Shown here piece after piece: positions 13,531-21,108 of a stretch of 23,675 nucleotides of DNA. The stretch is from JAZKFT01 sp043760535 (lineage in GTDB: Bacteria > Bacteroidota > Bacteroidia > Chitinophagales > Chitinophagaceae), in the NCBI GenBank assembly GCA_043760535.1, contig JAYUOV010000323.1:1-23675 (forward strand). The letters are read 5' to 3'. The first letter of the stretch is position 1. Each line of letters begins with the position of its first letter. The notes below the pieces were generated by a model. The model worked only from the letters and a program-made list of their open reading frames with translations. It was not told where the DNA came from and made no database searches. A program made the position numbers and the translations under genes.

Positions 13531-14229
13531 TTAAAAATTTGGCTCCAGCTTATTTTTGGTGTAATACTCCAGTATATAATCCACCACTTCTTTTGGGGTA
13601 TCCACAATGTGTATCAACTCCAGATCTGCCGGGTGTATGTATTGATGATCATCGAGCATGCTGGTTTTGATCCAGTCTAACAGGCCCTGCCAGTATTCTT
13701 TGCCCACCAGTATCATAGGTATGCGGCTCACTTTTGTGGTTTGTACCAGCGTAAGCACTTCAAAAAATTCATCCATTGTACCAAAGCCGCCGGGCATCAT
13801 AATATAGCCCTGGCTGTATTTGGTAAACATCACCTTCCGCACAAAAAAGTAGTCGAAGTTGAGGCTTTTATCACGGTCTATGTAGCTATTGGGCATTTGC
13901 TCAAAAGGTAGTTCTATATTCAGCCCTACGGATTTACCACCGGCAAGAAACGCTCCTTTATTTGCAGCCTCCATAATGCCCGGGCCGCCACCGCTAATAA
14001 TGCCGAAACCTTCTTGGGCCAGTTCTCTTGCAATTTCTGTAGCCAGCTCGTAATGTGGGTGGCCGGGCTTGGTTCTGGCACTGCCAAAGATGGAAATGCA
14101 GGGCCCAATTTTTGCCAATGCCTCAAAGCCATCTACAAACTCGGCCATTATTTTAAAAATCATCCAGCTGCTGTTGGCTTTGCTTTCGCTCCACCGGCGG
14201 GTTTTAGAAAGGTTGGTTAGTTCATTCAT
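13531..14229 (-). CDS. LOG family protein, TIGR00730-type (nucleoside 5'-monophosphate phosphoribohydrolase-like)
   Basis: LOG proteins cleave the N-glycosidic bond of nucleoside monophosphates, including cytokinin ribotides, giving the free base and ribose 5-phosphate; bacterial members are often loosely called lysine decarboxylase. The 232-residue product has the Rossmann-like fold markers ISIFGSARTKPGH (residues 45-57), SGGGPGIMEAANKG (79-92), and the diagnostic PGGFGTMDE (146-154) preceded by R131. Residues expected for catalysis, R131 and E154, are present. The actual substrate cannot be read from sequence. A second in-frame ATG lies four bases-pairs of codons away at the very start (MNE...), but the first is used. 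It stands alone between repeat-rich spacers. Confidence 0.9.
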   Translation of the reverse strand: MNELTNLSKTRRWSESKANSSWMIFKIMAEFVDGFEALAKIGPCISIFGSARTKPGHPHYELATEIARELAQEGFGIISGGGPGIMEAANKGAFLAGGKSVGLNIELPFEQMPNSYIDRDKSLNFDYFFVRKVMFTKYSQGYIMMPGGFGTMDEFFEVLTLVQTTKVSRIPMILVGKEYWQGLLDWIKTSMLDDHQYIHPADLELIHIVDTPKEVVDYILEYYTKNKLEPNF

Positions 14230-14289
14230 TGATGGTTACTTTAAAAGAAACGTGTAAAAGTAAGGTTGAAATTAAGGATGACTTTTGGA

Positions 14290-14412
14290 ACAGTGCACCA
14301 GGGATGGCAGCAAGTACCCCGTAAAGCCGCCGCAGAAATGATAGCAAATGCGAAGCTGACCTAACTGCTACGGCGGCTGCGGAGTACTGCGTACAGCCCG
14401 CCCGGGTGCCCA
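14290..14412. repeat. GC-rich structured element between the LOG gene and the symporter
   Basis: About 120 bp, much richer in GC than its surroundings. The ends are imperfect inverted repeats: GTGCACCAGGGATGGCAGCA with AGTACCCCG on the left, and CGGAGTACTGCGTACAGCCC with GCCCGGGTGCCC on the right. An inner perfect pair AGCCGCCG (14325-14332) / CGGCGGCT (14371-14378) closes a 38-nt interior. I recall similar GGGATGGCAGCAAGTACCCC text as dispersed between Bacteroidota genes, but only one copy is present here. It could be a mobile REP-like element or a structured RNA; there is no coding frame. Confidence 0.6.
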
Positions 14413-14455
14413 AAAATGTATTTTTAAGCAAGACTGTATTAAAATAGACACGGCA

Positions 14456-16024
14456 TTAAGCGGCGTGGTATTCTTTAATGCCTACAGTTTTTTTAGAGAT
14501 CAGCCACAAGCCAATAAAAGTGAGTAAACCGTTTATGATCAGTAATTCTATTCCAATCTGATATCCACCAAACCATACCTTGGCATTTTGAGCCAAGATA
14601 TAACTCAGTACAGGTGCCACCAATGCTACCGCAGTTATGGAAAGGGTATTGGGCAATGCTTTTTTGGTAAATATGCCAAAGGCAAAAAGCCCGAGCAGCG
14701 GCCCGTAAGTATAGCCGGCCAAATCTAGAATGATGTCTATAATGCTATTGTTATTGAGCCAATGGAATACCATGATACAAACCAGAAACACAACTGCAAA
14801 AGTTAGATGGACGGTGAGCCGCAGCCTTTTTTTACCTTTTTCGTCGAGGTCGTCCCGTTGTTTTAGTCCTAAAATATCGATGCAGAAAGAAGATGTGAGT
14901 GCGGTTAAAGCCCCGTCGGCACTGGGAAATAATGCGGAGATAAGGGCAATGATAAACATGATACCAATGGCAGTTGGTAAAAACCCAAGTGCTACTGTTG
15001 GGAATATTTTATCGCCAATTACATTAATCATCTGGCCGGTAGCAGGATCGGCTATAAATAACTGTTTTACAATTTTGCCACCAATTTCCACATCGCTGTA
15101 GGTGCCGCCTTTGCTAATGGTGTAGAGGTACAGCAAACCTCCAAGCATTAGGAAAAGAAACAATACACTTACCAGCACCACCGCCAAAGTCATTACATTT
15201 TTTTGCGAATCACCAAGCCGTTTTACGCTGATGTTTTTTTGCATCATTTCCTGGTCGAGGCCCGTCATTGCAATGGTTATAAAAGCGCCGCCTATAATTT
15301 GTTTCAGAAAAAAGCCTTTACTGTTTACATCGGTATTAAAGATATTGAGGTAGCCGCTTTCCTTCATTTTACCCAGGGCTTCGCCGCCGCTAAGGCCAAG
15401 TTGGTTAAGTATGTATATTACGCAAACTATAAGGCCAGCTACCATTAAAGTGGTTTGTAAGGTATCTGTATAAACAATGGTTTTTACACCGCCTTCAAAG
15501 GTGTAAAGCAGTATCATTACCAGTATTACGGTGGCAGTAACCCAAAAGGGTACGCTCATTTTATCCAGAATAAAAAACTGCAATACATTAATAACAAGGT
15601 ACAGCCTTGCAGTGGCGCCAACCGTGCGGCTGATGATAAAAAACAAGGCGCCGGTTTTGTACGCCACCCAGCCAAAACGCTGTTGCAGGTAATTGTAAAT
15701 ACTGGTAAGGTTAAGCCTGTAATACAGTGGTAGCAGTACAAATGAGATAACGAGGTAACCTATTAAATACCCAATAGCTACCTGCATATAGGCAAAGCCA
15801 TTATATACATTGCCTACGCCATTACCCACGCCACCCGGCACACTTACAAAGGTTACGCCGCTTAGCGAAGTGCCAATCATGCCGAAGGCTACCAGCATCC
15901 AGTTGCTGTTTTTATTACCTATAAAAAAGGTATCGTTGCTGGCATTGCGGCTAGTGTACCAGGCCACGCCCAACAGTATAATAAAGTAAGCAGCTACAAA
16001 AGATAATAACAACCAACTAGACAT
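14456..16024 (-). CDS. Sodium:solute symporter (SSS/SLC5 family)
   Basis: This is a membrane transporter that couples substrate uptake to sodium entry. The 522-residue product has about 13 hydrophobic segments in the LeuT-type SSS layout. Typical markers are the early WYTSRNASNDTFFIGNKNSN loop, GMIGTSLSGVTFVSVPGGVG after TM1, YYRLNLTSIYNYLQQRFG, GATARLYLVINVLQFF, and the central FEGGVKTIVYTDTLQTTLM. Substrate cannot be predicted; the closest general type is the solute:Na+ or proline/sialate-like SSS group common in Bacteroidota. The ATG at 16024 is followed at once by the first membrane helix. The neighbouring genes give no pathway clue, and the upstream gap (110 bp) contains only AT-rich sequence. 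Confidence 0.9.
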   Translation of the reverse strand: MSSWLLLSFVAAYFIILLGVAWYTSRNASNDTFFIGNKNSNWMLVAFGMIGTSLSGVTFVSVPGGVGNGVGNVYNGFAYMQVAIGYLIGYLVISFVLLPLYYRLNLTSIYNYLQQRFGWVAYKTGALFFIISRTVGATARLYLVINVLQFFILDKMSVPFWVTATVILVMILLYTFEGGVKTIVYTDTLQTTLMVAGLIVCVIYILNQLGLSGGEALGKMKESGYLNIFNTDVNSKGFFLKQIIGGAFITIAMTGLDQEMMQKNISVKRLGDSQKNVMTLAVVLVSVLFLFLMLGGLLYLYTISKGGTYSDVEIGGKIVKQLFIADPATGQMINVIGDKIFPTVALGFLPTAIGIMFIIALISALFPSADGALTALTSSFCIDILGLKQRDDLDEKGKKRLRLTVHLTFAVVFLVCIMVFHWLNNNSIIDIILDLAGYTYGPLLGLFAFGIFTKKALPNTLSITAVALVAPVLSYILAQNAKVWFGGYQIGIELLIINGLLTFIGLWLISKKTVGIKEYHAA

Positions 16025-16134
16025 AGGATTTACAATTTAGGTATTATGATTTTTATATAAAACGCTTACGGCTATACATAAAACGCTTTACGTTTTGCTT
16101 GATATTGCTTTTGGTATATCCTGTATCCCAAACC

Positions 16135-16944
16135 TTAGTTTAAACTTGGTTGCTGTGTTATACCGGCAATGGTAAATAGGTCGGCAACATCAGCCGGGCG
16201 GTCATTATTCCATTCCACTATAAAATTGTTTCTGCCTTCGCCGGTAATAATCATCATGTATTGCTGCTGGCAAAGTTCTAATAAGCTAAGAAAAAGAAAG
16301 ATAGCATGTGTACGATCTTGGCTTATTTCGAAAATTTTTTCGAAACTGAGCGTTTTTTCCTGGCGGGCTGTATAAAGCATGTAATCGCGGATGCCCTCCA
16401 TAGTGTGGTTGTATTTAAATACCACATGCTGAGGTTTGTTATTGCGTTCGTGCACACGTTTCATTACTTTTTCAAAAGCTTTCATTAGCTTAAACATGGT
16501 AATGGTTTGTATTTCTGTGCCTTCGCCAGCCTCTTCTCCAATAGTAGCGATATCGCTTTGTAAATTGCCTCGTTTAAACATTAACATCCTCACAGCTTCC
16601 ATCTCTGCCAGTTTTAAAGAGGCTTCTTTAAAGCGTTTGTATTCCAGTATTTTATCTACTAGTTCTTGCCTTGGGTCTATTTCATTGCCACTGGCATCTA
16701 CCTCTTTACGTGGTAATAGCATTTTAGCTTTAATCCGCATTAGTGTGCTAATAAACAAAATAAACTCACTGCTTAACTCTATATTATGGTTTTCCTGAGA
16801 ATGGATGTACACCAAAAAATCGTTGGTGATATTGGTTATGGGAATATTATAAATGTCTAATTCGTCCCTTTCGATAAAGAATAAAAGAAGATCGAAAGGG
16901 CCTTCAAACTGTGGTAGTTTTATTTGATACGCTATTGTATTCAC
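16135..16944 (-). CDS. scpA: Segregation and condensation protein A (kleisin of the SMC complex)
   Basis: ScpA bridges the heads of the SMC dimer and, with ScpB, forms the bacterial condensin that compacts and segregates chromosomes. The 269-residue protein begins with the conserved FEGPFDLLLFFIERDELDIY and PITNITNDFL segments, followed by SSEFILFISTLMRIKAKMLLP. The C-terminal winged-helix part is seen at SFEKIFEISQDRTHAIFLFL and SLLELCQQQ. Length and domain order are normal. scpB is not in the window. ATG at 16944 is the natural start. The 167 bp between it and the DUF3078 terminator are AT-rich, with a short GGGTATTGGGTCAATGGG motif and no gene. Confidence 0.93.
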   Translation of the reverse strand: MNTIAYQIKLPQFEGPFDLLLFFIERDELDIYNIPITNITNDFLVYIHSQENHNIELSSEFILFISTLMRIKAKMLLPRKEVDASGNEIDPRQELVDKILEYKRFKEASLKLAEMEAVRMLMFKRGNLQSDIATIGEEAGEGTEIQTITMFKLMKAFEKVMKRVHERNNKPQHVVFKYNHTMEGIRDYMLYTARQEKTLSFEKIFEISQDRTHAIFLFLSLLELCQQQYMMIITGEGRNNFIVEWNNDRPADVADLFTIAGITQQPSLN

Positions 16945-17111
16945 TTTTTTAGATTGATGCTTTTTTTAATATATTTCAACCAAGTCTTTGGGTATTGGGT
17001 CAATGGGTAAGTTATTTTATTAATATTACTATACAAAAATTTCCTAAAAATGAATAAAATGACCATTGCCCCGATAACTTATTAACCAATCATTTACTGG
17101 CAAGGTAGCCT

Positions 17112-17144
17112 AAAAACAAAGTCCCTCCGATACGGGAGGGACTT
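17112..17144 (-). terminator. Intrinsic terminator of the DUF3078 gene
   Basis: On the minus strand AAGTCCCTCC (17144-17135) pairs with GGAGGGACTT (17128-17119) around a CGTATC-type loop, a perfect GC-rich stem of about 10 bp, followed by TGTTTTTA. It lies about 30 bp after the stop of the DUF3078 gene. Confidence 0.8.
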
Positions 17145-17174
17145 GCAAAAATTTATGTGGAAAAGTTGTAGTTA

Positions 17175-18146
17175 TCAAAGTTTGGTAGCGATACCTATAC
17201 CAAGTAAAGAGCGGTATTGTGTACGTGCTGCATTGTTGTTTGGGCCAAATTGTTTGATGTCGTCATCGTAAATAACGTCAATATTATAGGTTACGTTAAG
17301 CCAGCTGTTTACTTTCATAACAAGTGCATTTGTCCAAAAAATATCTAGGTTTAATGGGCTGGATTGTAAGTAGTTTGAGTAAACATCCAAACGGCTTTTC
17401 AGACTTACATTTTTAAAAATTTCTTTTTGGTAACCTGCTGTTACAAATGCTCCAAGCTGAAAATCTACTTCACGGGTAGGATCTACACCGTAGTCGGAAG
17501 AAAGTGGGGTCTCGGATGAACCGTCGGGCTTAATACCACCCTGATACTGATAACTGTAGGGCTTATTGGTAAATAAAACCCAGCGTGCTGATGCAGGTGA
17601 AGCAAATACACTAAAATGAGCAGTTGGCTTCCATTCAAAACCCGGAGCAAGTGTTACATAAGCTGGTGCAAACCAACCTGAAATACGACGCTTAGAGCTT
17701 ACACCATAATCGTACCCATCAGCAAACTGCGAACGAACATTAAGTAGCGTAGCAAAATTCAAGTTCTTCTTTATTTGGTGAGAGTATTTAGACCTTAAAT
17801 CTATTAGGTCGTTATTTTTTCTAACACCTTGCGAAGTGGTATTTAAAAGCCCATAATTCATGTCTAAGTTATTATCCCAGGCATTTTTACCCCATTTTTT
17901 ATTAGCAAACAGATTAACGTAAGTGTTAAGGCTCAAAGAAAATCTTTCGGCACCTGCTGCCCAGTTTGCACTGCTGCCTTGCGCTACATTTAACGAAAAT
18001 AGACCGCCTTTAGTCCAGGTGCCTTTTGTTTTACCATCTTTATTTTGCTTGTTACTTAAAGCCAGATCGGCTAATGATTTATCTGGCTGGGCTATAGCCC
18101 CGATGCTATATGCACCTATTCCAAGTGCCAATAGTACTTTTCTCAT
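17175..18146 (-). CDS. DUF3078 domain protein, exported, probably outer-membrane associated
   Basis: DUF3078 is a Bacteroidota family of unknown function. From ATG at 18146 the protein is 323 aa and starts with a clear signal peptide, MRKVLLALGIGAYSIGAIAQ, probably cut near AIAQ-P. After it come WTKGGLFSLNVAQGSSANWA and AAGAERFSLSLNTYVNL, the hallmark N-terminal region of the family. The rest is rich in alternating aromatic strands (NNLDMNYGLLNTTSQGVRKN, LDVYSNYLQSSPLNLDIFW, YRSLLGIGIATKL), consistent with a beta-barrel. The frame is open 11 codons upstream, but that would put residues before the signal peptide. A -7 box and a palindrome lie upstream, and a strong terminator lies downstream, so it is probably monocistronic. 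Confidence 0.85.
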   Translation of the reverse strand: MRKVLLALGIGAYSIGAIAQPDKSLADLALSNKQNKDGKTKGTWTKGGLFSLNVAQGSSANWAAGAERFSLSLNTYVNLFANKKWGKNAWDNNLDMNYGLLNTTSQGVRKNNDLIDLRSKYSHQIKKNLNFATLLNVRSQFADGYDYGVSSKRRISGWFAPAYVTLAPGFEWKPTAHFSVFASPASARWVLFTNKPYSYQYQGGIKPDGSSETPLSSDYGVDPTREVDFQLGAFVTAGYQKEIFKNVSLKSRLDVYSNYLQSSPLNLDIFWTNALVMKVNSWLNVTYNIDVIYDDDIKQFGPNNNAARTQYRSLLGIGIATKL

Positions 18147-18176
18147 GTCAGTTTCTGGTATTTGGTTAAATAATCC

Positions 18177-18193
18177 CAAACCCTAAGGGTTTG
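18177..18193. promoter_or_regulatory. Perfect palindrome, possible operator for the DUF3078 gene
   Basis: CAAACCCT-A-AGGGTTTG is a perfect 8-bp inverted repeat around one base. It lies 31-47 bp upstream of the DUF3078 ATG and just downstream of the predicted -7 box at 18198-18205. A repressor bound there would block transcript initiation. An alternative reading is a weak terminator for mscL, whose stop is 33 bp away, but no T-run follows. Confidence 0.45.
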
Positions 18194-18197
18194 ATGT

Positions 18198-18205
18198 CAA
18201 ATATA
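18198..18205 (-). promoter_or_regulatory. Predicted -7 element of the DUF3078 promoter
   Basis: TATATTTG on the minus strand matches TAnnTTTG exactly. No convincing TTG or TTTG -33 element is seen 19-23 bp upstream. It lies 52 bp before the ATG, in the mscL-DUF3078 gap. Confidence 0.4.
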
Positions 18206-18225
18206 AAGGTTAAAAGTTTTTTGGC

Positions 18226-18648
18226 CTATTTTTTCAACGCATCTCTTATTTCTGTAAGTAGCAGGTCAGTACTAGAAGGCCCAGCTGGTGCCGCAACTTC
18301 TTTTTTCTTTAAGCTATTAATAGCTTTTATAATTAAAAATAGTACAAAGGCTACGATTACAAAATCAATTACAGCTGTAACAAAAGCTCCCCATTTTAGA
18401 GCTACAGCAGGTATTTCTTCTGTAGTTACTTTACCGGCGGCATCTGTAACTGCGGCTACTTTATCTTTTAGCACATACATGTTTTCATTAAGACTTTTTC
18501 CTGTAAGTAATCCTATTATCGGTGCTACCATTCCATCGGTAAATGAGGTAATTACTTTCCCAAAAGCACCTCCCATTACAAAGGCTACCGCAATTTCTAC
18601 TAGACTGCCTTTCATGGCAAATTCTTTAAATTCTTTAATCATTCCCAT
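18226..18648 (-). CDS. mscL: Large-conductance mechanosensitive channel MscL
   Basis: MscL is the emergency valve that opens under high membrane tension after osmotic downshock. The 140-residue product has the N-terminal amphipathic segment (IKEFKEFAMKGSLVEIA), TM1 with the pore-lining pattern VAFVMGGAFGKVITSFTDGM, a periplasmic loop, TM2 (WGAFVTAVIDFVIVAFVLFL) and the charged C-terminal helix ending LLLTEIRDALKK. The protein is full length. The start at 18648 (MGMIKEF) could also be the second ATG two codons in. It is divergent from the EamA gene, with 108 bp between the starts. Confidence 0.95.
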   Translation of the reverse strand: MGMIKEFKEFAMKGSLVEIAVAFVMGGAFGKVITSFTDGMVAPIIGLLTGKSLNENMYVLKDKVAAVTDAAGKVTTEEIPAVALKWGAFVTAVIDFVIVAFVLFLIIKAINSLKKKEVAAPAGPSSTDLLLTEIRDALKK

Positions 18649-18756
18649 AATTGTATTTTTTTTTTGATGGATGAGCGGTTAAGATAGGGATTGATTGTAA
18701 ATAGTAGTACAATGTATTTTAAGTTGAATCGGTTTATTTATAGCATTTTTGTGCAA

Positions 18757-19710
18757 ATGCCACACAAATTAGTAAACTGGATTATATTTTTTATGTTATG
18801 CCTTATTTGGGGTAGCTCTTTTGTTTTAATGAAAATAGGCTTGTATGATAAGCAAGGCCTGCCGCTGCTAAACCCTTATCAGGTAGCGTCTATCCGCATT
18901 TCATCGGCTGGCGTGGTATTGCTGCCATTTTTAATTGCCCAATGGAAAAAAATACCATTTAGATTATCGGGCTATATTATTCTTTCGGGCATTTTGGGCA
19001 GCTTTTTACCAGCATTTTTATTTTGTATAGCCGAAACCAAAATTGATAGCACTCTTGCGGGCACTATTAATGCACTTACGCCCATTTTTGTAATTCTGGC
19101 TGGCTTTATTATGTATGGTAATAATGTGGCCGCTAACAAAATATGGGGTATTTTACTTGGTTTTACAGGCTCCGTTTTTTTATTCATTTCTCAAGATCAC
19201 AGAGATTTGGGTAAATTGGGTTATACCGGTTTAGCAGTATTGGCCACCATACTATATGGTGTTAATGTAAACATGGTACAGCAAAAGTTAAAAGATGTTT
19301 CCTCTACGGTTATAGTGGCTTTTGCATTTTCATCACTCATCATTCCATCGGTAGTTATTTTAAGCTTCTCGGGCTTTTTTTCTTTGCCTTTAGGCGATAC
19401 AAATTATCAGCAAGCAACTGCTGCATCTTGCTTGCTTGGCCTGTTAGGCACCGCTTTTGCATCGGTTATTTTTTATGTGTTAATGAAAAGAGGTGGTCTT
19501 GTATTTGCATCACTTGTTACCTACGGCATACCCTTTGTAGCATTAGGCTGGGGCTGGGTTTATGGCGAAACCGTAACTGTAGCACAAATGCTCAGCTTGC
19601 TGATTATTTTAGGCGGTGTTTATCTTGCTAATTTCGATTTTAGAAAGATAAAAGAACAGGCAAAAAGAGTGGTAACCGGAAAAAAAAAGGCAAAAAAAAG
19701 CCAGCAATAA
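18757..19710 (+). CDS. EamA/DMT-family transporter
   Basis: Drug/metabolite transporters of the EamA type move small metabolites or amino acids across the inner membrane; the substrate here is unknown. The protein has ten hydrophobic segments in two EamA repeats: the first starts WIIFFMLCLIWGSSFVLMKI, and the second starts about YTGLAVLATILYGVNVNMVQ. It ends in a lysine-rich tail (GKKKAKKSQQ). The frame is open 22 codons upstream, but the ATG at 18757 (MPHKLVNW) gives the standard short N-terminus, 317 aa in all. The last codons form one arm of the terminator. It is the only plus-strand gene in the right half of the window. Confidence 0.88.
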   Translation: MPHKLVNWIIFFMLCLIWGSSFVLMKIGLYDKQGLPLLNPYQVASIRISSAGVVLLPFLIAQWKKIPFRLSGYIILSGILGSFLPAFLFCIAETKIDSTLAGTINALTPIFVILAGFIMYGNNVAANKIWGILLGFTGSVFLFISQDHRDLGKLGYTGLAVLATILYGVNVNMVQQKLKDVSSTVIVAFAFSSLIIPSVVILSFSGFFSLPLGDTNYQQATAASCLLGLLGTAFASVIFYVLMKRGGLVFASLVTYGIPFVALGWGWVYGETVTVAQMLSLLIILGGVYLANFDFRKIKEQAKRVVTGKKKAKKSQQ

Positions 19711-19726
19711 TTGCTGGCTTTTTTTT
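19692..19726. terminator. Bidirectional intrinsic terminator (EamA gene / mltD)
   Basis: A8, then GCCAGCAA (19700-19707), loop TAA, TTGCTGGC (19711-19718), then T8. The perfect stem flanked by A-run and T-run works on both strands and serves the convergent EamA and MltD-like genes. The loop is the EamA stop codon itself (19708-19710). Confidence 0.9.
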
Positions 19727-19740
19727 ATATAGTATTGTTA

Positions 19741-20892
19741 TTATTTTTTTCTCCTTGGAGAGGCATCTTTAAGCCTGCTTTCGCTGGGAAAACCAGAAAT
19801 ACCAAGCGGGCTTTGCAAAGCAGTTAAAATACATTCGTGTAAAATGATGTAGCGATTGGCTTTAAACAACTGCATTTTAAACTCTGGTAAATGCATGTTG
19901 TAACCATTCTTGCTATCTACTAAAGCATCAAAACCGGGGTTAAGGTTGTTAAACTCTGCAATATCCATACCCAAATTTTTGGCCATTATTATAGAATTAT
20001 ATTTACCTACAACATTTAATTCTTTGGTATTTACTAACTCTTCTGTAGTTATACTGCTCTGTAATTGTGTAACCTGATTCTGTCTTTGTATTTGCAACGT
20101 ATTCCATTCTTCCGTGGTAGAAGTCGTTAATCCGCCACTGCCTTCCATAATATAATGGGTGCCAATAAATTTCTTAACATGATTTCTACTTTCTAATGGA
20201 AGACTGTATTGCAACTCCCAGAAATTATGCGATCCAGTTTTTCTGATAGCACTAAAAACACGGCCAGGCCCGCAATTATAAGCGGCCACAACAAGCAGCC
20301 AATCTCCAAGCTGGCTGTATAGCTGCTTCATGTATTTGGCTGCGGCGTGTGTGCTTTTGTAGTAATTGGTACGCTCGTCGTAAAAACCATTAACGGCTAA
20401 CCCCATTCTGCGGCCTGTTTCTGGCATAAACTGCCACGGGCCTACAGCACCTGCACAGCTAACCAAGGCTGGTTTTAAATGACTTTCTATAACGGCCAGG
20501 TACTTCATTTCTTTGGGAATACCATAACTCATCAAAATGCCATCCATCATTCTTAAATATGGCTGTGCCCAACTCTTCATGGCTTCCAGCGCTTTTCCCT
20601 GCCGCTTTATATAATCTTCTACAAAAGGAACAGCCAATGGGTTTAATTGTGTAACGTAAGATTCCTCCGGGTTAAATTGCCCATTATTAAAAAGATCTTT
20701 AAAAGCGTAATCGGAAGATGCATCTTTCGAAGCAGAATCCTTTTTAATAACCTTTACATCTACTTCTCCGGTACGGGCAAAAGATGATAAAACAATAAAA
20801 AAAGCAATTACAAATAATCCGGTACTTTTTAATCCAAAATTCTTTTGTAATTTACTTTTCAACGAACCTTTGGTTGTGTACATCATGGTCAT
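19741..20892 (-). CDS. MltD-like lytic transglycosylase (GH23/SLT domain), exported
   Basis: It cleaves the MurNAc-GlcNAc bond of peptidoglycan, with release of 1,6-anhydro products, in the periplasm. The 383-residue product has a basic N-terminus and hydrophobic signal segment (GLFVIAFFIVLSSFA, 25-39). The GH23 domain runs from about 110 to 250: catalytic E136 in AVIESHLKPALVS, then CAGAVGPWQFMPETGRRMGL and VVAAYNCGPGRV. The C-terminal part (VVGKYNSIIMAKNLGMDIAE...YNMHLP) resembles a degenerate LysM repeat, so peptidoglycan binding may be weak. The product ends in a basic tail (SPRRKK). Starts at 20892, 20886 or 20883 are all possible. The first overlaps the stop of a broken micro-gene by ATGA. 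Downstream is a shared terminator. Confidence 0.9.
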   Translation of the reverse strand: MTMMYTTKGSLKSKLQKNFGLKSTGLFVIAFFIVLSSFARTGEVDVKVIKKDSASKDASSDYAFKDLFNNGQFNPEESYVTQLNPLAVPFVEDYIKRQGKALEAMKSWAQPYLRMMDGILMSYGIPKEMKYLAVIESHLKPALVSCAGAVGPWQFMPETGRRMGLAVNGFYDERTNYYKSTHAAAKYMKQLYSQLGDWLLVVAAYNCGPGRVFSAIRKTGSHNFWELQYSLPLESRNHVKKFIGTHYIMEGSGGLTTSTTEEWNTLQIQRQNQVTQLQSSITTEELVNTKELNVVGKYNSIIMAKNLGMDIAEFNNLNPGFDALVDSKNGYNMHLPEFKMQLFKANRYIILHECILTALQSPLGISGFPSESRLKDASPRRKK

Positions 20893-20991
20893 TGAAAATA
20901 TTTTATAGGTAAAAAAATCAGCACTATTATAATTAACGGGCTGTATTCTTCAAAATAGTATTCGTTCGTGGTGGTGTTCTTTTTGGGCCAT
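20889..20991 (-). pseudogene. Frameshifted 32-codon small membrane protein gene overlapping mltD
   Basis: On the minus strand an ATG at 20991 opens MAQKEHHHE, then runs into a stop after 13 codons. At 20961-20968 is a tandem TTCGTTCG (CGAACGAA on the coding strand). If one 4-base CGAA is removed, the frame continues as MAQKEHHHE-YYFEEYSPL, a hydrophobic IIIVLIFLP and IKYFQ, ending with a TGA that overlaps the mltD-like ATG as ATGA. That makes 32 codons: His/Glu-rich head, acidic stretch, one membrane helix. The coherent composition and exact stop/start overlap argue for a real micro-gene broken by a 4-bp duplication, or for a sequencing error. No family is recognised. The remaining 117 bp to gatA show no gene. 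Confidence 0.5.
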
Positions 20992-21108
20992 GGTCTTTTA
21001 CCGTTTTATTGGGTAATGTTTGCTTTTCCACCAGCTACATTATTATTTCAATGTTGCTCAAGGCTCAATGTTTTACTGTACAACGTAATCAATATGCCTT
21101 GTTTTTAC

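Noticed and set aside
13410..13607. Minus-strand frame across the LOG-glyS spacer
   Set aside because: It overlaps the 3' end of the LOG gene in another frame and the degenerate family A repeat; the peptide has no coherent features.
14290..14412. tRNA or known riboswitch at the GC-rich island
   Set aside because: No cloverleaf, anticodon arm or T-loop GTTCRANNC was found, and I recognise no riboswitch core. The nested inverted ends fit a repeat-like element better.
19741..20892. Canonical MltD with several LysM domains
   Set aside because: Only one weak LysM-like stretch is visible in the C-terminal part and length is about 380 residues, so it is called MltD-like and given no gene symbol.
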